Assembly (NCBI GenBank): GCA_025716855.1
Contig: JAIXMQ010000054.1
Span: 1 to 64,000 of the forward strand
Origin: Pilaira anomala
Lineage: Eukaryota; Mucoromycota; Mucoromycetes; Mucorales; Mucoraceae
DNA length: 64,000 nucleotides
Direction: 5' to 3'
Below are positions 1 through 11,456 of this stretch, piece by piece. The translations under genes were made by a program, and so were the position numbers. Every line of letters begins with the position of its first letter. Positions within the stretch are counted from its first letter, which is position 1. The notes under the pieces are model-generated. The model was not told where the DNA came from. It was given only the letters and a program-made list of their open reading frames with translations, and ran no database searches.

Positions 1-2810
1 ATCACCTGGGTCAGCAGCAAGAGCATTGTACTCATCAATACAATCTTTAACCTTCTTGATTGCAGGAGCAATGGTGGAACTAATTTTTAGTGCCAAAGAA
101 TTACCGACTATATAAAAAAATATTAAAGATGGAAACAACGAATTCATTTTTTTTTTAAAAAAAAAAGTCATTTTACCTTTTTTTGATAGTCGTTTTCTTT
201 GGACACTTATACCTAATATTCCGGCACGAATCTGTGCCAGAATCCTGGCACCTAAAATAACTTTCCCTACAACTTCAGGGCTCGCTTGTTCAGCATGAAC
301 ACTTCTTGATCCAACTGCGTCATGCCACTGTGCTTCGTATGTACTATAGGTACTTTCATCGGTACCTATAATTTGTACTGCCTCGTCTACAAGCTTACGC
401 GCATGTTTTAGCTTTTCTGTCAAGTGTTTTGCTAGTAAATGTATTGATTGTGAATACTTTTTTTTTAAAATTTATATACTTTGTTTTTTAAGGTCATACC
501 CATTCCCATATTTTTCGTTATGGTGTAATGTAAAACAGCTTGTGTCAGTACTTGCTTTCTGTTTGAAGTACCCATACTTCTTGTCATGGCGACAAAGCCA
601 TCAAGATACGACCAGTGTCGTTCAACTCCTAAATATTAAGTCAGGAAAACTTGGTAAATAAGAATAGTTAACTAAACTGATATTGTTATTTATTTACCCT
701 CTCCATCCGTATAACCCCATCCTTGAATGTAACGAGGGTGAAAAAGTATCTGACACTCCCAAATATGCGCAAATGCATGAAATACACTTACTGCAAATCG
801 GGAATGTCTTTCCTCAAGGAAAGGGAAGAGAGTCTACAAATGTGGAAACCCATAATTAATACGAAAATAGTTCTTCATATATTTCATCTATTATACTAAA
901 AATATGTACCTTAAAGGAAGGGAAAACAAGACAGCAAATATCATACATGATATCTATTGGAAGTTCTTTAATGTTGTCAGCTTCTTCAAGAGCCACAGAG
1001 GCAAGAGCAAACTTGTGTCTATAGATATATAATAAAAAAAATCTTTAAATGTATCTTTTTGCGGAAGCATCTACTATTTATACATACCCTTCTCCCTCGA
1101 AGACATCAAAGATGTGCTTTACTATGCCATGGCGAGCACAAGAACAAACAAAAAGACCATTCTGATCAAAGTTGTTCGACTTGTCACGTTTCTCGGTAGA
1201 CGCCTTGAAATCTCTTTCAAGGATTGAAAGATTGCACTACAATCGAATAATAATAATAATAATAAAAGCTGCAGTCAATATTTACTCTGCAATAATTCTT
1301 AAAGGCTTACCTCTTTTAACTCTTTTTTTCTTTTTTCATTGTAGTTGCGAACTGGTCCACGAAACTTTTATCGCTCCATAAACGATCTTCAGACTTCAAA
1401 TTAAAGGTCGCCGTAGTGTTTTCGTTCTTTCTCTTCTGACGCTTTAGAGAAAAGTTGGCATCCATGGTTACCATAATGCGATCAGAGTTCTGTAGTTATA
1501 ATAAAATTAGTTTTATTAATCTAATAATAACAATACAATATTACTTACAGTGCAAGCACTACACTCTGTAGGCAGAATGGCTTCCACTTCAAATTGCTTA
1601 CAGATAAACTCCTCGGCATATTCTTCCAGGCGTGTGTACATGTAATAAGATCTGCTTAGTACAGCTTTTGAAATGGGAATGAATCCCTTTTTTTTAAAAA
1701 ACAAATGAGTGCTAATACGTATAAGATAAAATACAATTACGAAGTTTACCTCTGGAATCCAATTACTTTTATTCAAGTAGGTTGCCATACCATGAATTGA
1801 AACTTTGTTAATCATTTGCATGAGTTTTATCTCCCGTAACAAAGAAAAAGAGACACCAACAACCTGACGCTCAGGAGAACTCGGCATAATTTGCATATGC
1901 ATCATTGTAGTAACCAAGTTTCTACAATGACAATACTCGATTTTTTCGATCTTATGAGCTACAAGTATAATTTATAGTTAAATATGGTTGATGTTTTTAC
2001 TGAATTGAAGAATAATTTATATTACATACCATGCTGGTAATAGACAATAATCTCTTTCGAATTTATGTGTCCATTACAACCGGCACCATGTTGTACAATT
2101 TCTTTAAGTTTACGAGGAGCGGTCGACGTAGGTTTTTCCATTCCTTCAGTCATGGATTCCAAGTAAAGATCTCTATACAAATCCTTGTTGTTATTCCAAC
2201 TTTCGGTGGTGGCGTTGGACTTGGACTTTTTTTGTTGGGATGGTGGATCTGGATACGTTAAATAGCCTTGTTGTTGTTCCAAATTATTGCTGTCTACTTC
2301 CATACTAATATCATCATAATCAGTTTCATTATTATCATCGTAAGAATTATCAAAGACATCATCATCGAAATTATGTCGCAAATTATCAATAGCCTCATGA
2401 TCGACATTATCAATTGCATTACCAGCGACGTTATCAACAATGCCATCAATTACATTACCAACGACATTATCATCACGGAGGTTATCAATATCATTACTAC
2501 AGTACTCATCAATCGCACTAGTATCGAAGTGGTTCTCGCTTCTATGACTCTGAACAGGTGCTTGAGACTCCTTTTTCATGTTCAATTTTTTTCGAATATA
2601 CGCCTGGTGGGCTTTTTTCTTTTTATTATTTTTTTCAATGCATGAACAGACTTCACCATCCATAAGATTTGGATCTCGGACATAATTGGATTTTGTTACA
2701 AACGTATTAATATCAACGAAATCCTCATACATACAGTAGCATTCACCTGGGCCTAATAATCTGGGGTCATGACCACGGTGTTTAGAAGTGCTATTTTGAG
2801 TCTTTGGCAT
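1..2810 (-). CDS. KDZ-family (Kyakuja-Dileera-Zisupton) transposase, 3' end beyond window, one frameshift
   Basis: This gene encodes a DNA-transposon transposase. Exons read on the minus strand: 2810-2030, 1958-1750, 1686-1549, 1489-1311, 1236-1088, 1018-910, 833-698, 628-500, 431-177, 107-1 (continues outside). The first exon is Asn/Asp-rich and holds a CxC-like start with C and H residues. The next exons carry the family pattern: a CHC cluster followed by MPSSPERQ, the MDANFSLKRQKR segment, GLFVCSCARHG, IMYDICC, and GWGYTDGEGVERHWS. These match the KDZ order DxNF, CRHG, YDxxC and DGEGxER. Exon 1311-1489 is 179 bases where phase needs 180. The shortfall lies in an A-run (T-run at 1323-1329 on the plus strand) and produces a TAA just before the donor. 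This is either a sequencing or assembly error or a young inactivating mutation. All other exons join in phase without stops. The terminal repeats of the element were not identified. Confidence 0.85.
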
Positions 2811-3666
2811 TGTTTCTTACAGTTTAAAATATATAGATATAAAAGAATGAAGAAAGAGAAAAAATGAATTCAGACGTTCCAAACAATGTTTTAATAATTT
2901 AATCATCAATAACCCACGTGTAAACTGATGAAAAACATTAATCCTTGTTAAATAAAGTACACAAAATAATACATATTGGCTTCTTCAGAGTCCTGAACAG
3001 GTGTTTGATTACAATTTTATTCCTATTAGCTACACTTCGTATTATGAAAAAATATGTCAGATACAATTATTAAAAGAACTATATATTTTTTTAAAAAAAA
3101 TTCTAGTTACACATTAAAAAAATAATTAATTTATGCATTCTAATGCACCTTTTTTTTTTTTGCGTGAAAGAGTGTGTTTGTGGGGGGGGGGGATACTTCG
3201 TAACACTTTGCCTGTAAATAATGAATTTCTTTTTAAGGTAGGAATTCTACGTTACCTTTAATTCTGAAATTTCAATATTAAATTGATGTAATTTATTATA
3301 GTTACATCATTACACAATCTTTTACATACATATCATAAAAAAAAATACTTTTGGGTAAAGTTCTATTCAAATCACAGAAATATCTAAGCAAGTCCAATCA
3401 CGTTTTGCATATAATAAGTTATTAGCACATTTCACGTTTTAATAGTATAGGTTTTAACGGAAGCTGCTCTTATTGATATAATAGATTCCACTTTATTAGA
3501 CACTTCCAATACAAGCAGGCAGTTTTTTTAGGTTGGGTGGTCGGAAAAAACTAGCACCTTGAATTTAAGCAGTAGTTTTATTTACCGTATCATTTAGAGG
3601 TAGGTTTAGAAAAAAAATTGGTGTGACTTTTTATCTAATTGATTCTTCAACTAGCGATACTAGGTC
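2811..3666. other. Intergenic, AT-rich; upstream flank of the transposase gene
   Basis: No open reading frame, RNA gene or clear repeat is visible. It holds the promoter side of the transposase gene, a G9 run near 3183 and scattered A/T runs. If the KDZ element is complete, its 5' terminal inverted repeat should lie here, but I could not recognise it without the other end. Confidence 0.5.
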
Positions 3667-5093
3667 ATCTTTCATGTCAAAGTAAAGTCCTTCATATTAA
3701 CTATTTATTATACATACTATATCAAAAATCTAAATTTATGGGCAGATGATTGTATAAAAATTATTTTTTATATGTAAAAATATACTTTTTCTACAAAAAC
3801 TGTTTTCCTTACATGCACTACAAATGGAGAGTGCATGTAGCATGGTCTACATACACCTCGTTTTTCGGTCCCAGAAATCAAAATTTTGACAAAAAATACC
3901 TTCTTGTCAAAGTAAGTCCCTCTAAATCAACTATTTCATTAAACAATATGATATACAGAAAGTGCAGAATTTGAAGGCGCATCTTTCTATATTTTTATTA
4001 TATTATTAGAAACAGAAATATACTTGCCCTAACAAAAACTTTATTCGTTTTCTCACAATAAACATAAATTATTATTATTATTGCTTTGATTTTTACATCA
4101 TTCGAAAGAGCGCAAAATTCTACATATGTCGTTAAAAGGCCAAGCTTTAAAACCTTTTTAATCTAAAGATGTATGGATATTTCTGAATTTTGAAAAAATC
4201 CATAGGGGGGGACTAGCAAATTTTTCTAAAAAATGGAATTTTTTTCACAGCTTAAAAAAAAATAAAAATTAGAAATGCAGATATATCTTTGTATTTAAAT
4301 GGTTTTAAAGTTTAGCTTTTTATTGATGTCTAAGGTAGAATTTGACGCTCTTTCGAATGATGTAAAAATCAAAGTAGTATAATTATAAAGTTTAATAGTC
4401 ATTGCGAGAAAGCACAGCTTCTATTAGGACATGTATATTTTTTATATACAAGATAATAAATCTAAATGCATAGAAATCTTAGTTTTTAAATTCTACATCT
4501 TTGGAATATAACATTGTCTAACAAAATATGTCTGTATTCTGATTTGGTTTTTTCTAGTTTTTTGGACCTAAAAATTGAGATTTGGGTCCAAATTTCTTTC
4601 TTTTTAAAATAAAGTCTTTTATTTCACCTATTCTATTATACAATATAATATATAATCGATGCAGAATTCAAAAGTGCATGTTTCTATTGATTTAGAATTA
4701 TTATTTTTTATGTAGAAAATATACTTGTCCTAACAAAAACTGTATATTGTTTTTTCATAATATCTATAAATATTTGTTATTATTTTACTTTGCTTTTTAC
4801 ATCATTGAAAAGAGAGTCAAATTCTACATGTATTGTTAAAAGGCCAAGCTTTAAAACCTTTTCAATGCCAAGATATATCTACATTTCTGATTTTCGAAAA
4901 AAATCAAAGGCAGGGACCTGCTGATTTTTGCCTAAAAATGTAGTTTTTTCCTCTTTTTGGAGGATTTGATTGGCTGAAATTTCTTCGGCTGTAAAATGAA
5001 ATCACCTTGGATATAGTATCTCCTTTTTCTTTATCAAAAAAACCAATTAAGGACAGTAAACACTTAGCATAGCATAGAGGCTTTGCTAAAGCA
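3667..5093. mobile_element. Fold-back (non-autonomous) element, copy A, left end missing
   Basis: This non-coding stretch is closely similar over its whole length to 23811-25259. Inside it, a block at about 4010-4200 recurs as a reverse complement at about 4250-4440 and again in forward orientation at about 4690-4900. All three blocks share the core TTTTACATCATTCGAAAGAG, or its complement, with small changes. The right end (about 4955-5093) matches the right terminal inverted repeat of copy B, ending near GGCTTTGCTAAAG. The matching left terminal repeat is absent, so this copy looks 5'-truncated or rearranged. No credible protein is encoded, and any mobility would have needed a transposase supplied elsewhere. 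Confidence 0.75.
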
Positions 5094-5652
5094 GTGCAAT
5101 ATTAGCTTTAAAAGTGGTCGTTTATTTTTTTTTTAAAAAAAACTGGGTGATTTAGGTGGAAAATGGTTGGTAAGTGATGTTTAATTTTTACCATTTTTTA
5201 AGGTAAAAGAATATTAACTTAGATGTTGACTATTATAGATTTATTCTTCTCATCGGCTTTAATCTAATTATATAAAATAGAAGACATAATATAAAAGCAC
5301 TTATAGTAAAATGAAATGAATAAAAAAATACATAAACAATGACAATAGAATTTCTAATCAAAGGTTTTCAAAACAGAAGCTTCTTTAGCCTCTATACATA
5401 CCTATAAGCTTCAAGCGTAGTTAAAAATAGATATTAAGTTGAATACGCCAAGGACATGTAAATCAGAACGCTTTTTAAGATTTGCTTGGGTTATTATAGT
5501 TTATGTCATTTATTTAAAAAACTTCTCGGTCTAAAACCCGAAATTTCTTATTTCGGCAACTTGTTTTTTTACTGACTTTTGCCTATTGTCTTTTTTTGCT
5601 TTTTTGTCTTTTGTCTTTTGTCTTTTGTCTTTTTTTTTTTCTTTTCTACTTT
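5094..5652. other. Intergenic, promoter side of the 5653 gene
   Basis: No gene is visible. The last 100 bases are very T-rich and include a short tandem repeat of CTTTTGT-type units (about 5600-5640) directly before the start codon. This pyrimidine-tract-then-ATG layout recurs before several plus-strand genes in the window. Confidence 0.5.
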
Positions 5653-6813
5653 ATGGATCACTTCAATCAAACACACGCCTCAGACTATTACACCGGGACA
5701 CAGGTAAATTTTAATACCACTATATTAACAACCTTAACTTAACTCGAAATAAATAGTCCAACTTATTACACAACGGAAGACCCGAACGTTCTTCAGTTCA
5801 CATAATGTCAACGAATGGCACAGGACATACACCCCTTTCAAAACCAACTTCTGGACCAAGAACAGAAAGCTGGAAAACAACCAACACAAAAACAGAGAGC
5901 TGGAAAATGTCTGGTAGACCACGTCATGCTCAACTTCAATATATTCAAGACGATCCTGGAAACAGAAGACAATCAGCCCCTCTTTTTAATTCTCCTAAGC
6001 CTTTACCCCAGGAGCCAACTCCTGTGATTCAACACGAACCATTTAATTTGGTTTATCCTCCTGGTTTCCATGACCAATATACGACACAAGCTCCCTTTCA
6101 TATAAATACACCAATTCAACAGCATATTCCACACTATTCACATAATGAAATCTATAGTCCTGCACCATTGAATCAAGCATATCCTCCGGTTCATGATTTT
6201 GTACCACCCCCATTAGTCGATTACCAGCATTACCATTACCATCAACCACATCATGAATATCCTCCTATTATATCAAACCATGCCAATTTTTCATCACCTT
6301 TACCTACTAATGAACCACTTCCTCCACCAACACCACAAATAGTACAAGAAACACCTAAACCTACAAATATCCCTACCAAAAAGGATGAAAAATCAAAAGA
6401 GAACAAAAAAGATACCAAGTTAGAAAGTAAATTGTTTCATCTTTTTTTTTCCTTTAATAGCCTTTTTTAATTAACTCCTTGTATCTTGATGTATAGAGAA
6501 AATCCGTCAAATTACTGTGCAATCAATTAATATAGAACATCGAGTATGGATTGACGTATTACCTGCTGAAACAGGGTTATCCTTAGCTGAAAAGATTCAT
6601 ATTATTGCTACTTTTCGAACCAGGAAAATTGTTTCGATCACAACTGCTTCCGGAAGACAAGTGCCATTAGATAATAGACCTGTTTTTGGAAGCTGGATGG
6701 ATATGGAGAAATTCGAGGACGGTGAAAGATGGACGGTCGAATGGAAAGAAAATGATAGAGGCGTTGTCGATAGATTCATGGCAAAAATTGTACAAAGTAA
6801 ACGTAAGGATTAA
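5653..6813 (+). CDS. Conserved-looking hypothetical protein, P/Q/H-rich N-terminus, 345 aa
   Basis: Exons 5653-5703, 5757-6426 and 6497-6813 join in phase to give 345 residues. The start is the first ATG after the T-rich leader and gives a 17-codon first exon. Residues from about 35 to 225 are low-complexity and rich in Pro, His, Tyr and Asn, with the short repeat TESWK occurring twice. A Lys/Glu-rich linker follows. The last 100 or so residues form a compact, non-repetitive domain (IEHRVWIDVLPAETG, then LAEKIHIIATFRTRKI and RPVFGSWMDMEKFEDG) with alternating hydrophobics typical of a beta-rich fold. There is no signal peptide or membrane segment. I do not recognise the family. The layout, a disordered N-terminus with a folded C-terminal domain, would suit a regulatory or scaffold protein, but that is only inference. 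Confidence 0.75.
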
Positions 6814-7046
6814 AATTTTAGAATGACTATTACGACTCTGATGAAAAAGAAAATGTAATTGCTTTTTGACGTAATTAAAAAATTAATTAAAATACCTTTC
6901 TCTTGATTAAAATAAATACATATTGCAAAAAGTTATATTTTATCTTTATATTTTATGTCAATTTATATACAAACTAGTAATTAACAACAAATAAGGCCGT
7001 AAAATAAGATTCTGTTCACCCAATTTTTAAAAATTATTATAATAAA
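6814..7046. other. Intergenic between the hypothetical gene and the P450 array
   Basis: This holds the 3' flank of the preceding gene (AATAAA-like sequence near 6910) and AT-rich sequence. The promoter and first codons of the dead P450 copy are not recognisable here, so that copy has lost its 5' end. Confidence 0.4.
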
Positions 7047-8455
7047 AAGATTGTACCGGTACTGACCAAAAAGAGCAAAATGGTAACCATCAGTGCCGCA
7101 GTTGCGCTCTCATTAATTTATTTTATTCAAGATCGAATCCTTAAACCTTCTAGAAAACTTCGCCACATCTCTTATATTAGCGTTATTAGTAAAGTCAAAT
7201 CTATCTGAAAGAAAGAGACCAGGTATGACCGTAGTTATCGAGTACACCTTCCCTTAATCGAAGCAAAAAATAGTAAAGGGCTCTTCTTGGTATGCTTACA
7301 ATTTTAAGGCACATCAACATGTATTTATTTCATATTTTTCGTCTTAACAGGAAGTCACAAAGCTTGGCTGACCTGTACATATAGCTAACCCAGAGGATGC
7401 TAAACGTGTGTTACTAAATCTTGGTATATAATACTCGTATTTAAACCTATCTCATCGCTCTTACTTTTTTTATACCATCTATAAAATTATTTGTGTCTAG
7501 ATTGGTTTCCAAAGGCTAATAATCTTGTTCCAAAAGGATACGAAGACTCACTTGCCGCTAGGTTTATTTTTGGAAGTAGTTTGAGACCATTTACAATAGT
7601 TTTATTAGTCAAAAGTGTGGGAGGGTTCTATCTACTCTATTGTTTGAGAGGATATTTATATTCTTTATTTTACAGACTAACGAGTTATTGATGTGATATC
7701 ATAACAGAAAGATATCAGCACGTTAATCAATAAGATTTATATGTTTCTCACTAGTTTAGTGCGAAAACTCAATATCTTATTAATTTTAGTGTTTAGTGTG
7801 GGAAACCACCTCTTTATATTTTTATTATTATTATTAATGATTTCATGCACTTCCTGTATATTATTATTTGATATTTAAATCTCAATGTCTGGATGTAACA
7901 CATTACTGCTTTATTTATTATGCTAGATCACCACAACTAAGCAACTAATAATGTAATTATACGTATTAATAGTCCCATTTCCGAAATATTAAACCGTATT
8001 ACAGCTGAAGACGCCATCTTATCTGGTACCTTCTTTATCCCTAAATGAACTCTACTTACTGTGAAATTTTTTTCTATCCAGCACTCAACTAAATTCTGGA
8101 AAGATTCCGATACTTTCAATCCCGATAAATTTGCCCCGAGAGGATGGAGAAGAAGCAGCTCGTCGGGCTGGCGAAAATTACTCATGGTTGCCTTTTGGAA
8201 ATGGTACAAGACAATGATGCATTGGCATGAGCTTTAGTTTATAGAGCAAAGAGTAATGCTTTTCATGTTATGTAAGCTCTTTAACATGTGGGATATATAT
8301 GTATACATTGCAAAAGACTTACACACTTTCATATAGTGCGTAAATTTACTTGGACCACGCCTGAAAACTCCAAGCATAAGAACAGATTAATTAATGAGGG
8401 TTTTGTAATTGTTACTCCTGTTGATCTTGATATTGTTTTCTGCAAAATATATTAG
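7047..8455 (+). pseudogene. Cytochrome P450 pseudogene (first member of the tandem array)
   Basis: Fragments line up in order with the intact neighbours. The exon 1 remnant is at about 7047-7290, with an in-frame TGA near 7207. The exon 2 remnant is at about 7351-7423, and the start of exon 3 at about 7500-7605. After a large deletion or replacement come the exon 5 remnant at about 7957-8272 and exon 6 at 8337-8455. The I-helix exon with the AGHDTT motif and most of exon 3 are missing. The heme loop reads PFGNGTRQ, then a TGA, then CIGM, so a stop sits directly before the heme cysteine. The copy cannot encode an enzyme. Its 3' flank (to about 8620) resembles the flank of the next P450 gene, which shows it arose by duplication of a unit that included flanking DNA. 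Confidence 0.9.
7606..7950. other. Unrelated insert inside the P450 pseudogene
   Basis: This AT-rich stretch replaces the missing exon 3 to exon 5 section. It begins near TGTGGGAGGGTTCTATCT and ends near GATCACCACAAC, and a second GTGTGGGAAACCACCTC-like segment lies inside. A TG...CA boundary of this kind could mark a solo LTR, but I see no clear target-site duplication and no internal retroelement sequence. The origin is uncertain. Confidence 0.3.
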
Positions 8456-8972
8456 AAATATATACTTGTCTTCATTTGATCTTAAATAAATTAGGTATAT
8501 AATATATTTCTAAAAAAAAAAAACGGTCTCTAGGGCCAGTGAAACCTAAACTTGTATGCAACTCAAGATCAAGGGAGAGACAGTCAGGATTAAATCACTG
8601 CCATAAAGATCTACATTAAGTTACAGGAACGTGCACCAAGCACACCTCGTCAATCACCCATATCGGCAACCACTGCTTTATTGTACGTCACATGACGACG
8701 TGGTATTAGCTAAGCAGTAACTATCTGCGGTAGTTTCCGTAACCAACTTTTAACCGACAGATTCAACATTCAGTTGACTCATAAAAAGTCCCATGTCTAA
8801 AAAACCATGTAAATAAAAGGTCCTGTTTGTCACTAGATTAGTATATAAACAGTTATCCTATTGGAAGGCAAAATTCGGACCGAAGTGGGCTCGGCAAATG
8901 TTTACTATAAATTTGCATTGTTGTTGTAGTGTCATGCACTTTATCCTCTTAACTTACAATAAATCAATAAAA
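8456..8972. promoter_or_regulatory. Flank and promoter of P450 gene 1
   Basis: The left part (8520-8640) is homologous to the 3' flank of P450 gene 1 (11010-11110), including AAACTTGT and ACAGTCAGGAT/ACCAGGACTAAAT-like stretches. The right part resembles the upstream region of gene 2: a TATA-like GTATATAAA at 8841, then TTATCCTATTGGAAG. No gene lies here. Confidence 0.55.
8853..8867 (+). promoter_or_regulatory. Inverted CCAAT-type element, TTATCCTATTGGAAG, P450 gene 1
   Basis: The same 15 bases occur upstream of P450 gene 2 at 11338-11352. Both lie about 105 bases before the start codon, just after a CACTAGA segment and a TATA-like stretch. ATTGG is the complement of the CCAAT box bound by HAP/NF-Y complexes. 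Conservation may simply reflect recent duplication. Confidence 0.5.
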
Positions 8973-10767
8973 ATGTTGCTTTCAGAAAATACTTTTTTAC
9001 AAGCGCCTCTACAGGGTGCTATCCAATTATACAATAAGGAAATTATACCAAAACTCACAAAGAAGAATAAAGTAATTGCTATTAGTGCTGCCGTCGTACT
9101 TTCTTTAGTGTATTTTATTCAAGATCGAATTCTGAAGCCTCCAAGAAAACTTCGTCATATCCCTTATACTAGCTTTATTGGTAAACTAAAATCTATTTGG
9201 ACGGGTGAATCCAGATGGGACCATGGATATAGAGCACATCTCCCTTTGATTGCAAAAGGAAAAGGCAAAGGCTTATTTTTGGTAAATGAATTGTTTTTTT
9301 TTAATGTAGAAGAAAAATACACTGATGACACCCCCCCCCTTTTTTTTTACAGGAATTATCAAAACTTGGGTGGACCTTACATGTAGCTAACCCAGAAGAT
9401 GCTAAACACGTGTTATTAAAACTTGGTAAGTTTTTTTTTACTGATTTCTATATTTATATTTTGTCCCACTCTTTATTTTTTCTATTTTATATTAAAATTT
9501 ACTCATATAGATTTGTTTCCAAAGGCTGATCTTCCAGAAGGAGATGAAAACACACTTGCAGCTAAATTCATTTTCGGCCCCAATATTGCTCTTTTAAATG
9601 GTGAGCACTGGAAATCACAAAGAAAAATAGCTAATCCTGCATTCCGTCGTTCAGTACCTGTTGAACTATTCGGCCATTTGACTCAGGAGCTATTTAAAAC
9701 TATGGAAACCATGGATGAGGTGGTTAACGTTTCTGATCTTATGGAAAGATGGACTTTAGAAGCCATTGGTAGAGCAGGTTTTGGTTTCAAATTTAATGCT
9801 ATCAGCGACAGAAACAACGAATGGGTTAAAACGTATAATTATGTAAATGACGGTATCCGTGATCCTATCTACTTTCTGTTTTCTTCACTGGATACGACGT
9901 TTCTTCGGTTCTTCCCTAAAAGGCAAATGCTTCATAAAGAATGGGATAAGTTCTCTGTTATGCTTGATAACTTTATTAAACATAAGAAAGAAATGGTCAA
10001 ACAGGGTGTCAAAAACGATGATCTAAAAGAAAGTGAAAAAGACTTGTTAACATTATTTATTGAGAGTGGAGAAGAAAACAATGGAATATTATCTGACGAA
10101 GAATTAAAGGTTAAAAAAAAAAAAAATTAATAGCTTTAATATTCCATTGCTTAACATTTATTTCCTTTTTTTTTATTATATTTAGAGCAACTTGTGCCTT
10201 TTCTTTTTGGCTGGTCATGATACTACGTCTAGCGCTTTAACATACGCTATTCATTATTTAGCTGAAAATCAGGTATAGTTTTATTGTGATATTCTACATA
10301 TAGAGCAGATACTAATAACATAATTATAGGATATCCAAGAAAGAGCAAGGCAAGAGGCTATTTCAATTTTAGGCGATGAACCTCGTGATATTTTACCTTC
10401 AATAGAAGACACCAAGAAAATGACATATATTAATCAAGTCATGAAAGAGACATTACGCATCAATGCCCCTGTTCCCGAACTTTCAGATCGAGTTACAGCT
10501 GAAGATACCGTATTATCCGACACTTTTATCCCTAAAGGAACCCCCCTCACGGTTGATATCTTTGCTATTCAGCACTCGACCAAACTATGGAAAAATCCTG
10601 GTACTTTCGATCCTGATAGATTTGCTGAAGATGCAGAAGTAAGTCGTAGTGGTGAAGGCTGGTCATGGTTACCTTTTGGAAATGGTGCAAGGCAGTGTAT
10701 TGGAATGAACTTTAGCTTGACTGAGCAAAGAGTAATGCTTTCTATGTTATGTAAGTTCTTTCAGATG

Positions 10768-10805
<38 letters not shown>

Positions 10806-10953
10806 TGAAAATACTTAAATATTTTTATATATAGTACGTAAATTTACTTGGGTTACACCTGAAAACTCTAAACACAAGGCTGGCTTAATTACTGCAGGAT
10901 TTGCGGTCGTGGCACCTGTTGATCTCGATATTGCTTTCAGTAGAAGATATTAA
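8973..10953 (+). CDS. Cytochrome P450 monooxygenase, array gene 1, 535 aa
   Basis: This is a heme-thiolate monooxygenase, probably anchored in the endoplasmic reticulum and supplied with electrons by a P450 reductase. Exons 8973-9281, 9353-9425, 9511-10109, 10186-10272, 10330-10750 and 10835-10953 join in phase. The start is the ATG that aligns with those of the three sister genes; an in-frame upstream ATG at 8898 is not conserved. A membrane segment lies at about residues 30-52, followed by a proline-rich hinge (KPPRKLRHIPY). The I-helix AGHDTT is at about 336-341, the ExxR motif (KETLR) at 396-399, and the heme loop PFGNGARQCIG has its ligand Cys at about 479. It resembles the CYP509-type P450s of Mucorales, but the family assignment is from memory. 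The substrate is unknown. Intron 5 contains a TA repeat. Confidence 0.93.
10774..10802. repeat. (TA)n microsatellite in P450 gene 1 intron 5
   Basis: About 14 TA units sit between the donor at 10751 and the acceptor at 10834. It lies inside the intron and does not affect the reading frame. Confidence 0.9.
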
Positions 10954-11456
10954 AATAAATATCTGTCTTCACTTAATTTTAACTAAATAAATATAAATAC
11001 TCTTTACTTAAAAAAGGCCTCCAGGTTCAGGTAAAACTTGTACTTTGTATCCAACTTGAAAAAAAAACAAGATCAACTAATGGAGAGCTACCAGGACTAA
11101 ATTACCGCTATATTCACTATAAATTAGACATTGAGCTTTTGAGACGTGAGTATGTTGATTTATTATGTATCACATAAAGAAATAGCATCAAATCCCTTAT
11201 CTTTTTGATACTGCATTTGTGGTAGTTTTCGTACTAACCGCATTTAAAAAACCAGTTGACTTTTATCAGTTGACCCACAAATTCCCATGTATTTGATCTG
11301 GGAACAATTTCGTGTTTCCCACTAGAAAACTATACATTTATCCTATTGGAAGACGATAAAGGTACGACATAGGCTAAGTAATATAGTTTGCTACATATAA
11401 ACTGGCGAAGCAGTTGTTATAGTTTTTTGCCCCTTTAGCTTACAATATTAGTTAAA
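10954..11456. promoter_or_regulatory. Flank and promoter of P450 gene 2
   Basis: There is no gene. The left part is the 3' flank of gene 1, which has a diverged copy after the pseudogene. The right part is a diverged copy of the gene 1 upstream region, with shared CAGTTGAC, CACTAGA and TTATCCTATTGGAAG segments. The duplicated unit therefore spans gene plus promoter plus 3' flank, about 2.5 kb. Confidence 0.6.
11338..11352 (+). promoter_or_regulatory. Inverted CCAAT-type element, TTATCCTATTGGAAG, P450 gene 2
   Basis: Identical to 8853-8867 and at the same distance (about 105 bases) from the start codon. See the entry for gene 1. Confidence 0.5.

Noticed and set aside
2031..2645. Open frames on the plus strand opposite the transposase first exon
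   Set aside because: They are shadows of an Asn/Asp-rich coding exon; their Ile-rich composition is the complement of GAT/AAT codons.
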